Below, in pieces: positions 1 to 4,686 of a stretch of DNA of 5,152 bases. Position numbers and translations under genes: made by a program. Source of the DNA: an uncultured Dorea sp. GTDB lineage: Bacteria > Bacillota > Clostridia > Lachnospirales > Lachnospiraceae. The stretch lies in the NCBI GenBank assembly GCA_910586965.1, contig CAJUMF010000068.1:1-5152 (forward strand), given 5' to 3'. Numbering within the stretch: the stretch's first letter is position 1; every line of letters starts with the position of its first letter. The notes under the pieces were generated by a model that worked only from the letters and a program-made list of their open reading frames with translations, had not been told where the DNA came from and searched no databases.

Positions 1-225
1 AAAATCCGCAATTTAGGATTTGAGTGGGAGTAAACATTCATGCGTTTGTCGTGATGGGAAAGTAGTTTGCAGTTGAAAGAAAGACAGGGAGAAGTTATAA
101 TAGAATTAGCTTATAGATTAATTCAAGAAACAGCGCTGATTGAGAAAGTACACAATACATGTGTAGAAACTGATTCCGAAATACTGCAGAATTTTGGAAA
201 AAAAGATCAATGGGAGGTATAAAAA
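1..225. other. Region without a recognisable gene, upstream of the permease remnant
   Basis: Positions 1-33 are open on the + strand and end in TAA, reading KIRNLGFEWE; this could be the tail of a gene lying outside the window, but it is too short to identify. A second open stretch in the same frame runs from a TTG at 67 to a TAA at 220-222 (about 51 residues, hydrophilic, including LAYRLIQETALIEKV). It has no clear ribosome binding site and I do not recognise it. The sequence is AT-rich compared with the arabinofuranosidase gene. A GGGAGG at 212-217 sits just before the permease remnant. The simplest view is unrelated DNA joined to the truncated permease by deletion or insertion near 222-229. 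Confidence 0.35.
73..101 (+). promoter_or_regulatory. Candidate sigma-A promoter upstream of the permease remnant and arabinofuranosidase
   Basis: TTGAAA at 73-78 and a perfect TATAAT at 96-101 are separated by exactly 17 bases, close to the sigma-A consensus. Transcription would start near 107-109. No other promoter of this quality is visible before the arabinofuranosidase start at 385, so it may drive that gene through a leader of about 280 bases that includes the permease remnant. It lies inside a weak open stretch (67-222), so a chance match in AT-rich DNA remains possible. Confidence 0.45.
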
Positions 226-333
226 TTATTGATAGCAGGTTCCTGTTTTGCTATCGTTCCCGTGCTGCTCCTGTTTATATGTTTTCAGTCTTACTTTATT
301 GAAGGCATGACGGCGGGCGGTGTGAAAGGCTGA
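226..333 (+). pseudogene. C-terminal remnant of a MalG-type carbohydrate ABC transporter permease
   Basis: In the frame ending at TGA 331-333, about 35 residues read LLIAGSCFAIVPVLLLF, then ICFQSYFIEGMTAGGVKG. The order of a last membrane helix with Pro-Val, then FQ.YFIEG.TAG.VKG and stop, is the standard C-terminus of the MalG-like inner permease of CUT1 sugar transporters, which import oligosaccharides with a binding protein and an ATPase. A full subunit is about 270-300 residues. Here everything before the last helix is missing, including the EAA loop that contacts the ATPase, and a stop codon (220-222) precedes it in frame. A TTG at 229 lies 11 bases after GGGAGG, so a 34-residue peptide could be made, but it cannot be a working permease. 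Its place just before the arabinofuranosidase suggests it once imported arabinose-containing oligosaccharides; that part is inference. Confidence 0.75.
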
Positions 334-370
334 TAACCGGACAGGGACAGGTCGGAAAGTAAATTTAAGC

Positions 371-377
371 AGGGAGG
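371..377 (+). promoter_or_regulatory. Ribosome binding site of the arabinofuranosidase gene
   Basis: AGGGAGG lies 7 bases before the ATG at 385. It decides this start over the internal ATG at codon 7, which has no such site. Confidence 0.8.
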
Positions 378-384
378 TCGGCAC

Positions 385-1902
385 ATGGCAAAAAGTGCAA
401 AAATGATAATTGACAAAGAGTATAAAGTGGCAAAAGTCGATAAAAGGATCTACGGTTCTTTTATCGAGCATTTGGGCCGCGCGGTCTATGACGGCCTGTA
501 TCAGCCGGGGAATCCCCTGTCTGATGAGGACGGCTTTCGCAGGGACGTGATAGAGATGGTGAAGGAACTTGGCGTGCCTATCATCCGTTATCCGGGCGGG
601 AATTTTGTTTCCGGCTACGAATGGGAAGACGGCGTGGGGCCGGTGGAAAACAGACCGAAAAGGCTGGATCTTGCGTGGCGGAGTTTAGAGAAAAATGAAG
701 TCGGTGTGAATGAGTTTGCAAAATGGCTGAAGAAGGTGGACTCGGAGATGATGATGGCGGTAAACCTTGGAACAGGAGGGATGGCGGACGCCTGCAATCT
801 TTTAGAGTACTGTAACCATCCGGGCGGGACGAAATACAGCGACTTGCGTATTTCCCATGGGGTAAAAGAGCCGCACAACATCAAAGTTTGGTGTCTCGGA
901 AACGAGATGGACGGTCCCTGGCAGCTGGGGCATAAGACGATGGAAGAGTATGGCAGGCTCGCCGAGGAGACGGGAAAGGCGATGAAGCTGATCGATCCGT
1001 CCATCGAACTGGTTTCCTGTGGAAGCTCTAATCTTGACATGCCCACTTTTGCGAGATGGGAGTCAAGGACGTTGGAGTATACCTATGACTGGGTGGATTA
1101 TGTATCGATGCACCAGTATTATGGAAATGAGGCGGACGATACGGCGGACTATCTGGCAAAATCCGACGATATGGATGAGTTTATCCGTTCGGTGATTGCA
1201 ACCTGCGATTATGTGAAGGCGAAAAAGCGGGGAAAGAAGAATATCAATATCAGTTTCGACGAATGGAACGTATGGTTCCACACCAGAGATTTTGAGAAGG
1301 ATACGATGGAGAACCGTCCCTGGCAGATCGCCCCGCCCCTTCTTGAGGATATTTATACCTTTGAGGATTCGCTTCTGGTGGGCCTGATGTTAATCACGCT
1401 CCTGAAACATGCCGACAGAGTGAAGATCGCCTGTCTGGCGCAGCTTGTTAATGTGATCGCGCCGGTGATGACAGAGCGGGGCGGCGGTCCCGCCTGGAGA
1501 CAGACGATCTTCTACCCGTTTTTCCATGCTTCCAGATACGGCAGGGGTGTTGTGCTCAGACCGGTACTCCACACACCGGTGCATGATACGGCAAAACATG
1601 AGAATGTGACGGATGTGGAGAGCGTAACCGTGTGGAATGAGGAAAAAGAGGAACTGACGATCTTTGCGGTAAACAGGAATCTCGAGGGAGATATCGTGCT
1701 GGAGACGGATGTGCGCGGGTTTGAGGGATATTCCCTTTTGGAGCATGTTGTTCTGGAGACAGACGATCTGAAAGCGGTGAACGGAGCGGGAAGTGAAAAA
1801 GTGCAGCCTGTCTCGGTCAGGGATTCTGTGATGGATCACGGGAGAGTGACAAGTACTTTACATAAAACGTCTTGGAATGTTATAAGGCTTGGGAAGAAAT
1901 AG
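385..1902 (+). CDS. abfA: Intracellular alpha-L-arabinofuranosidase, glycoside hydrolase family 51
   Basis: This enzyme removes terminal alpha-L-arabinofuranosyl groups from arabino-oligosaccharides and arabinoxylan fragments (EC 3.2.1.55), with retention of configuration. The 505 residues match the usual length of about 500. An N-terminal TIM barrel holds GSFIEHLGR (24-32), YPGGNFVSGYEW (around 69-80; N73), then GNEMDGPW with N173 and acid/base E174, MHQYYGN (from 242), and FDEWNVW with nucleophile E293. The C-terminal part from about residue 385 is the expected beta-sandwich. These positions are one less than in the well-studied Geobacillus enzyme (E175, E294). There is no signal peptide or membrane segment, so it acts in the cytoplasm on imported oligosaccharides; GH51 members are usually hexamers. 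The only neighbour of the same pathway in the window is the permease remnant, so the substrate importer must be elsewhere or lost. No truncation or missing catalytic residue is seen. Confidence 0.95.
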   Translation: MAKSAKMIIDKEYKVAKVDKRIYGSFIEHLGRAVYDGLYQPGNPLSDEDGFRRDVIEMVKELGVPIIRYPGGNFVSGYEWEDGVGPVENRPKRLDLAWRSLEKNEVGVNEFAKWLKKVDSEMMMAVNLGTGGMADACNLLEYCNHPGGTKYSDLRISHGVKEPHNIKVWCLGNEMDGPWQLGHKTMEEYGRLAEETGKAMKLIDPSIELVSCGSSNLDMPTFARWESRTLEYTYDWVDYVSMHQYYGNEADDTADYLAKSDDMDEFIRSVIATCDYVKAKKRGKKNINISFDEWNVWFHTRDFEKDTMENRPWQIAPPLLEDIYTFEDSLLVGLMLITLLKHADRVKIACLAQLVNVIAPVMTERGGGPAWRQTIFYPFFHASRYGRGVVLRPVLHTPVHDTAKHENVTDVESVTVWNEEKEELTIFAVNRNLEGDIVLETDVRGFEGYSLLEHVVLETDDLKAVNGAGSEKVQPVSVRDSVMDHGRVTSTLHKTSWNVIRLGKK

Positions 1903-1939
1903 GCCGATACATCTTCCCAGACAGTAGGACGGATCGGCC
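1889..1939 (+). other. Two overlapping hairpins at the 3' end of the arabinofuranosidase gene
   Basis: GGGAAGA (1891-1897) can pair with TCTTCCC (1912-1918), extendable by an A-T and a G-T pair. GGCCGAT (1902-1908, beginning in the stop codon) can pair with ATCGGCC (1933-1939). The second stem's left arm lies in the first hairpin's loop and its right arm outside it, so the two would form a pseudoknot or exclude each other. No T tract follows, so this is not a normal intrinsic terminator. It may protect the mRNA 3' end or be chance. Confidence 0.35.
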
Positions 1940-2147
1940 GCCGTGAAAGGTACACTATTTCTATAAAATGGTTGATTATCTCAAAAAAGCCTTGATTTAC
2001 AGGCAGACAAGCAGGATTTCAAGCTGAATTTAGTACCAATTTACTACTTTTAAGGGAAAGAGCCTTGATATGCCGCCCGGAATTCTGCAAGCTCTAATAT
2101 CAGTACAGCATTGAACGAATAAAAGAAAATTGAATATGACACAGACA
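1940..2147. other. Gene-free stretch; probable end of an integrated mobile element
   Basis: No open frame with a ribosome binding site is seen here. The DNA is AT-rich and holds integrase-arm-like repeats (2027-2048) and AGCCTTGAT words (1988 and 2061), listed separately. It lies between a chromosomal sugar-degradation gene and a cassette typical of mobile elements, so the element boundary is probably between 1940 and 2027. The exact attachment core cannot be fixed from one side only. Confidence 0.4.
2027..2048 (-). repeat. Tandem 11-base repeats resembling Tn916 DR2 integrase arm sites
   Basis: On the + strand AATTTAGTACC (2027-2037) is followed directly by AATTTACTACT (2038-2048), 8 of 11 bases identical. 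On the - strand this reads AGTAGTAAATT then GGTACTAAATT. As I recall it, the DNA used for the structure of the Tn916 integrase N-terminal domain with its DR2 arm site contains AGTAGTAAATT. In Tn916 such arm sites lie inside the element close to its ends. This supports a mobile element end just to the left. No integrase gene is in the window; it would be expected at the other end of the element. Confidence 0.5.
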
Positions 2148-2194
2148 CGGCGTTTCTCTATCCCATAACAGGGAGAACGGGAACGCCGGTTTTT
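2148..2194 (+). terminator. Terminator-like hairpin with T tract, overlapping a possible 10-residue leader peptide
   Basis: CGGCGTT (2148-2154) pairs perfectly with AACGCCG (2182-2188), with further inner pairing TCTC (2155-2158) to GAGA (2173-2176) or TCCC (2161-2164) to GGGA (2171-2174). The stem is followed by G and TTTTT at 2190-2194, as in an intrinsic terminator on the + strand. An open frame ATG (2136) to TAA (2166-2168), MTQTRRFSIP, runs into the left arm, which would fit an attenuator. It has no good ribosome binding site, so attenuation is only a possibility. Confidence 0.55.
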
Positions 2195-2201
2195 ATAGCC
2201 T

Positions 2202-2319
2202 TATGTTACGCAATAGAAACAAAAAGAGCCTTGCTACAAGCGGCTTTGCGGGCGTGTTTATGCCGGAGATAAGGATTTATAGCTACCCTCGGCAAAATGG
2301 CGTTCTATTGCGTAACATA
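2202..2319. repeat. 118-base segment bounded by 17-base perfect inverted repeats
   Basis: TATGTTACGCAATAGAA (2202-2218) is the exact reverse complement of TTCTATTGCGTAACATA (2303-2319). The interior can fold too: CTTG-CTA-CAAG at about 2230-2240 flanked by AGC/GCT, and TGCCG(G)AG near 2263-2270 with CTCGGCA further on. A perfect 17-base repeat is far beyond chance in 120 bases. It could be a small non-autonomous mobile element, a structured regulatory RNA following the terminator at 2148-2194, or a transfer-origin-type repeat. No target duplication is evident at its edges. An ATG at 2203 opens a 68-codon frame, but it has no ribosome binding site. Confidence 0.65.
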
Positions 2320-2345
2320 CCTACAGCAAAAGGAGTGCTGAAGCT

Positions 2346-2510
2346 ATGCCTATTTTCCAAAAGAACCTCAACCGAGTTTGCCCGATATTGGAAAATCCAA
2401 TGCAATTAAATAAAGATATATTAAATACTAATTTACTAAGTAAAGAGAAAAGAAATACAGATATACAAAACACCTTTTCCTATCCCTTTCCTTCCTTTCC
2501 GTTCCCCTAA
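2346..2510 (+). CDS. Short hypothetical protein or remnant, possibly of a mobile-element replication protein
   Basis: ATG at 2346 opens a 54-codon frame ending TAA 2508-2510; AAAGGAG (2329-2335 region) lies about 10 bases upstream. The frame is also open back to 2316, so this could instead be the tail of a broken gene. The product is hydrophilic, with an Asn/Asp/Lys-rich stretch (LNKDILNTNLLSKEKRNTD) and an aromatic/proline end (FSYPFPSFPFP). Such N-T-D-rich linkers with a YP end occur in the middle of RepA-type replication initiators of Firmicutes conjugative elements, which gives a weak hint of origin only. No domain is visible. Composition is AT-rich up to 2460 and then pyrimidine-rich. 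Confidence 0.3.
   Translation: MPIFQKNLNRVCPILENPMQLNKDILNTNLLSKEKRNTDIQNTFSYPFPSFPFP
2473..2508 (+). other. Polypyrimidine tract
   Basis: Of 36 bases, all are C or T except A2482 and G2501. It overlaps the end of the short frame 2346-2510. Such tracts can adopt unusual DNA structure or carry a bias from replication, but no function is shown here. Confidence 0.5.
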
Positions 2511-2547
2511 CCACTCTCCCTTTGACGGGAAAACAGTACCCTTTTCC

Positions 2548-2604
2548 GTAAATCTGCCCGTCTGCGGCTTGCCGGACAGATTTGCTTGTTGGGAAATATC
2601 CCAA
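2548..2604. other. Long imperfect hairpin followed by a second small inverted repeat
   Basis: GTAAATCTGCCCG (2548-2560) pairs with CGGACAGATTTGC (2573-2585): 12 of 13 positions pair, one as G-T, with a 12-base loop. Directly after it TTGGGA (2589-2594) and TCCCAA (2599-2604) enclose AATA. No T run follows on the + strand, so these are not standard terminators. They lie about 75-130 bases before the promoter of the HTH gene and could be protein-binding sites or RNA structures of an older gene. Confidence 0.4.
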
Positions 2605-2677
2605 ACTCTCTTGATAGTTCCCTCACTACCTGCAACACCGTACAAGACGATTAAAATGCCAAGCATTATTTAATTTC

Positions 2678-2706
2678 TTGAATTTATTCGGCTAACCGTA
2701 TATAAT
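2678..2706 (+). promoter_or_regulatory. Sigma-A promoter of the HTH-response regulator-kinase operon
   Basis: TTGAAT (2678-2683) and perfect TATAAT (2701-2706) are 17 bases apart, with transcription expected near 2713 and a leader of about 30 bases. The -10 box lies within the perfect palindrome TATAATTATA (2701-2710), and CGG-CTAA-CCG sits in the spacer, so a repressor could bind here. The TGCAAG repeats of the downstream transporter promoter are absent, so the regulator probably does not control its own operon through the same sites. Confidence 0.75.
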
Positions 2707-2744
2707 TATAGTGATAGAACTTAGGAAAGCGAGGGAGACCGAAA

Positions 2745-2936
2745 ATGTTAGAGTTTATTTCTGCCCCGGAAGCGGCGAAGAAATGGGGCATTTCAGAAAG
2801 ACGGGTGCAAAAGCTATGTGAGGAAAACCGCATACCGGGTGTAGCAAAATTTAGTCGGCTATGGCTGATACCAAAAGACGCAGAAAAACCAACAGATGCC
2901 CGGTTGAAAGCAGAAGGGAACAAAAAACATGAATAA
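2745..2936 (+). CDS. Small helix-turn-helix DNA-binding protein (MerR/excisionase-like)
   Basis: The 63-residue protein is a single winged-helix-type DNA-binding unit. A first helix, SAPEAAKKWGI (6-16), is followed by a recognition helix, SERRVQKLCEENRI, then a short wing, PGVAKFSRLWLIP, with a charged tail. This is the HTH_17/excisionase-like pattern seen in MerR N-termini and in Xis-type factors. There is no effector or dimer domain. GAGGGAG (2731-2737) lies 7 bases before the ATG. The gene overlaps the response regulator start by 8 bases (2929-2936), so the two are probably translationally coupled. It could adjust expression of the operon from the palindromic -10 region, or be a recombination directionality factor of the element; the coupling to the regulator favours the first. 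The function is not established. Confidence 0.85.
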   Translation: MLEFISAPEAAKKWGISERRVQKLCEENRIPGVAKFSRLWLIPKDAEKPTDARLKAEGNKKHE

Positions 2937-3621
2937 AGTTTTAATTATTGATGATGATAGAGAGCTTTGCGCACTAATCAAGCAAAGTATTTTACAAGAG
3001 TGTATAGAAGCTGACTGTTGCTATTCTGGGAAATCCGGCTTGCTGCAACTAAAAGAAAAGGAATACCAGCTTGTCATACTGGACGTAATGATGCCCGGTT
3101 TCGATGGCTTTGAAACATTAGAACAGATTAGACAGGAAAGCAGTCTGCCTATTTTAATGTTCACATCAAAAAATGACAGTGCTTCAAAAGTGCGTGGTTT
3201 GCGGGCAGGAGCCGATGATTATTTAACAAAACCTTTTGATATGGACGAGCTGATTGCCCGTATTGTTTCATTGATTAGACGCTATACCCGTTTCAACCAA
3301 AAAGACGGACAGACACAGAGATTTGAGTTTGACGGGTTGACGATTGATTTTAATAGCCGTTCCATTGTCACAATAAATGGAGAATATGAACTTCCCCCGA
3401 AAGAATTTGATCTTCTTCTGTTCCTTGCTAAAAATCAGGGAAAAATACTAACAAAACAGCAAATATATGAAAAGGTATGGGGCGAGGAATATGTGTATGA
3501 TGATAGTAATATTATGGCAATCATTAGCCGTTTACGGAAAAAAATAGAAGAAAATCCCGGAAGCCCTAAATATATCCAGACAGTAAAAGGGATTGGCTAT
3601 CGTTTCAGTAAGGAGGTATGA
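2929..3621 (+). CDS. OmpR/PhoB-family response regulator
   Basis: This is a two-domain transcription regulator of 230 residues, the normal size. The receiver domain (about 1-120) has the acidic cluster D8-D10, phosphorylation site D52 in VILDVMMPG, switch residue T79 and K101 in the TKPF motif, so all active-site residues are present. The C-terminal winged-helix domain (about 130-228) has PPKEFDLLLFLAKNQG, the recognition region DDSNIMAIISRLRKKIE, and the ending KGIGYRF. It should be phosphorylated by the kinase encoded 3 bases downstream and bind direct repeats as a dimer. The four 11-base repeats at 4606-4649 are its best candidate target. The start is preceded by AGAAGGG with a 10-base gap and overlaps the HTH gene. 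Sequence style is close to VanR/CprR/BceR-type regulators of antibiotic-peptide responses, but the exact subfamily cannot be fixed. Confidence 0.95.
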   Translation: MNKVLIIDDDRELCALIKQSILQECIEADCCYSGKSGLLQLKEKEYQLVILDVMMPGFDGFETLEQIRQESSLPILMFTSKNDSASKVRGLRAGADDYLTKPFDMDELIARIVSLIRRYTRFNQKDGQTQRFEFDGLTIDFNSRSIVTINGEYELPPKEFDLLLFLAKNQGKILTKQQIYEKVWGEEYVYDDSNIMAIISRLRKKIEENPGSPKYIQTVKGIGYRFSKEV

Positions 3622-3627
3622 CCGTTG
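3610..3627 (+). promoter_or_regulatory. Ribosome binding site and TTG start of the histidine kinase
   Basis: AAGGAGG (3610-3616) lies 8 bases before TTG (3625-3627), the first codon of the kinase. The ATG at 3618 is in another frame. The next in-frame ATG is only at about codon 91, after the membrane segment, so the TTG start is needed to make a membrane-bound kinase. The weak start may keep kinase level below that of the regulator. Confidence 0.8.
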
Positions 3628-4548
3628 TATACAGAAGCTATCATTGTGATTGGAATAGTGATTGTCCTTTTTTCTGTTTGCAGTTCTGCGCTGACCGTCC
3701 GGCGTGTAAAAAAGCAGATTTCGGAAATATCTGACGCTTTGGAAGATATAAAAAATGGGAATGGAAACAGGCGTATTTTAGCAGAAACACATGAGCTTAT
3801 TGCCCCCCTTGCTTATGCAATCAACGATATTATCCTGTCTTATGAAAAAAGGCTTTCTGCCTATCACCAGACGGACGAAACAAACAGGCAGCTTATGACG
3901 AGCCTTTCCCATGATGTAAGGACACCGCTTACCACACTGATTGGGTATTTGGACGCTGCACACAAAGGGATTGTAAACGGAAAAGAACGTGACGACTATA
4001 TAGAAACTGCCCGCCGGAAAGCGCATGACTTGAAAGAATATATAGACGTGCTTTTTGATTGGTTTAAGTTAGGTTCTAATGAATTTTCCATGAACATAGC
4101 GGAGATTGATTTAACAGAGCTGACACGGAATATACTAATTGACTGGATACCGATATTTGAAGATACACAGGTAGATTTCACGATTGACATTCCAGAACAG
4201 CCTTTCCGGGTGCAGATTGACCCGGACGGATATATGCGGATATTAAACAACCTTATACAAAATGTAATCTCCCATAGCCATGCAGATAAAATTGAAATAG
4301 CTTTATCGGAACAGAACAGGAATATAAAAATTCTCCTGTCTGATAATGGAATAGGGATTGACAAGGAGGACTTAAAGCATATTTTTGATCGGCTGTATAA
4401 ATGCGATAAAGGGCGGTCTGAAAAAGGCAGCGGTCTTGGTCTGTCTATCGTACATGAGCTTGTTGAAAAATTAAACGGAACAATAACGGCAGACAGCACA
4501 CCGGGAAAAGGAACAATTTTCACCCTGTTTTTCCCTTTGATAAACTAA
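3625..4548 (+). CDS. Membrane-bound sensor histidine kinase with a single membrane segment
   Basis: The 307-residue protein begins with one hydrophobic helix (about 5-25, IIVIGIVIVLFSVCSSAL) followed by basic residues RRVKK, so nearly all of it is cytoplasmic. There is no extracellular sensor domain. A HAMP-like linker (about 27-85) leads to the dimerisation/phosphoacceptor helix with H96 in SLSHDVRTPLTTLIGYLD, then an ATPase domain with N box N213 (NNLIQN), G1 box D240-NGIGI, F box IFDRLY and G2 box GSGLGL (268-273). All catalytic motifs are intact. It starts 3 bases after the response regulator stop, its evident partner. Kinases this small usually sense within the membrane or through a partner, such as the peptide-handling ABC transporter encoded next; that is inference here. 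The product compares best in layout with CprK/VanS-like kinases of lantibiotic response systems. Confidence 0.93.
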   Translation: MYTEAIIVIGIVIVLFSVCSSALTVRRVKKQISEISDALEDIKNGNGNRRILAETHELIAPLAYAINDIILSYEKRLSAYHQTDETNRQLMTSLSHDVRTPLTTLIGYLDAAHKGIVNGKERDDYIETARRKAHDLKEYIDVLFDWFKLGSNEFSMNIAEIDLTELTRNILIDWIPIFEDTQVDFTIDIPEQPFRVQIDPDGYMRILNNLIQNVISHSHADKIEIALSEQNRNIKILLSDNGIGIDKEDLKHIFDRLYKCDKGRSEKGSGLGLSIVHELVEKLNGTITADSTPGKGTIFTLFFPLIN

Positions 4549-4551
4549 TCA

Positions 4552-4585
4552 GCTCCCGCCCCTTATGGCGGGAGTAATTATTTGT
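4552..4585 (+). terminator. Hairpin terminator between the kinase and transporter genes
   Basis: CTCCCGCC (4553-4560) pairs perfectly with GGCGGGAG (4567-4574), extended by a G-T pair, around the loop CCTTAT, and begins 4 bases after the kinase stop. The following TAATTATTTGT is only a weak T tract, so some transcription may read through into the transporter genes. It would separate constant expression of the regulators from induced expression of the transporter. Confidence 0.65.
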
Positions 4586-4605
4586 AAAAATCGCCTTTTC
4601 CAAAT

Positions 4606-4649
4606 TGCAAGGTTAATGCAAGATTGGTGCAAGGTTAATGCAAGGTTGG
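4606..4649 (+). promoter_or_regulatory. Operator of four 11-base direct repeats, probable response regulator binding site
   Basis: The four units are TGCAAGGTTAA (4606-4616), TGCAAGATTGG (4617-4627), TGCAAGGTTAA (4628-4638) and TGCAAGGTTGG (4639-4649). They form a 22-base pair repeated twice with one difference. The spacing is one DNA helical turn, as in sites bound head-to-tail by OmpR-family dimers (for example the SpaR and NisR boxes of lantibiotic operons). The last units cover the place where a -35 box would be, so the bound regulator would contact RNA polymerase directly. Four units suggest two dimers binding together. Confidence 0.75.
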
Positions 4650-4660
4650 CGTGGTAGAAT
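4632..4660 (+). promoter_or_regulatory. Activator-dependent promoter of the ABC transporter operon
   Basis: TAGAAT (4655-4660) is a good -10 box. The position 17 bases upstream holds AGGTTA (4632-4637), which is not a -35 consensus and lies inside the operator repeats. Transcription would start near 4667, just before the AAGGAGG at 4673-4679 and the ATG at 4687. This leaves a leader of only about 20 bases and no room for attenuation. Confidence 0.65.
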
Positions 4661-4686
4661 GGCAGATATGAAAAGGAGGTTTCGCA

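Larger units (their letters stand above)
1984..2235 (+). repeat. Three dispersed direct repeats of AAA-rich AGCCTTG word
   Basis: AGCCTTGAT occurs at 1988-1996 and 2061-2069, and AGCCTTG followed by CT occurs at 2227-2235. Each is preceded by an A-rich run (AAAA, GAAAG, AAAAAG). The copies are 73 and 166 bases apart in gene-free DNA. They could be binding sites for a recombination protein, or chance repeats; the word is short and no function can be assigned. Confidence 0.3.

Noticed and set aside
67..222. 51-residue open frame as a continuation of the sugar permease with a premature stop
   Set aside because: The residues are hydrophilic and lack membrane helices or the EAA motif, and the spacing to the conserved last helix does not match the family.
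615..1839. Long open frames on the - strand within the arabinofuranosidase gene
   Set aside because: They are antisense shadows of a gene with all catalytic motifs intact, and their products show no domain.
2203..2409. 68-codon open frame on the + strand starting inside the inverted repeat
   Set aside because: There is no ribosome binding site before the ATG, the frame is made of inverted-repeat and hairpin sequence, and its end overlaps a better supported frame (2346-2510).
2430..2444. AATTTACTA word and TTTACT-A-AGTAAA palindrome as a third integrase arm site
   Set aside because: It matches the 2038-2048 repeat at only 9 of 11 bases in very AT-rich DNA and stands alone, so chance is a sufficient explanation.
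2436..2666. 76-codon open frame on the - strand
   Set aside because: Its middle is the complement of the polypyrimidine tract, giving a low-complexity Gly/Lys/Arg-rich product (GERKGRKGIGKG), and it resembles no family I know. Its ATG does have a distant AT-rich upstream, but no clear ribosome binding site.
3618..3620. ATG overlapping the response regulator stop as the kinase start
   Set aside because: It is in a different frame from the kinase; the correctly spaced AAGGAGG fits the TTG at 3625.
3996..4523. 175-codon antisense open frame over the kinase gene
   Set aside because: The + strand encodes every histidine kinase motif in order; the antisense product is Ser/Ile-rich without any recognisable pattern.
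4606..4649. The tandem repeats as a CRISPR array
   Set aside because: Units of 11 bases follow each other without spacers and lie at the -35 position of a promoter, which fits an operator and not a CRISPR.
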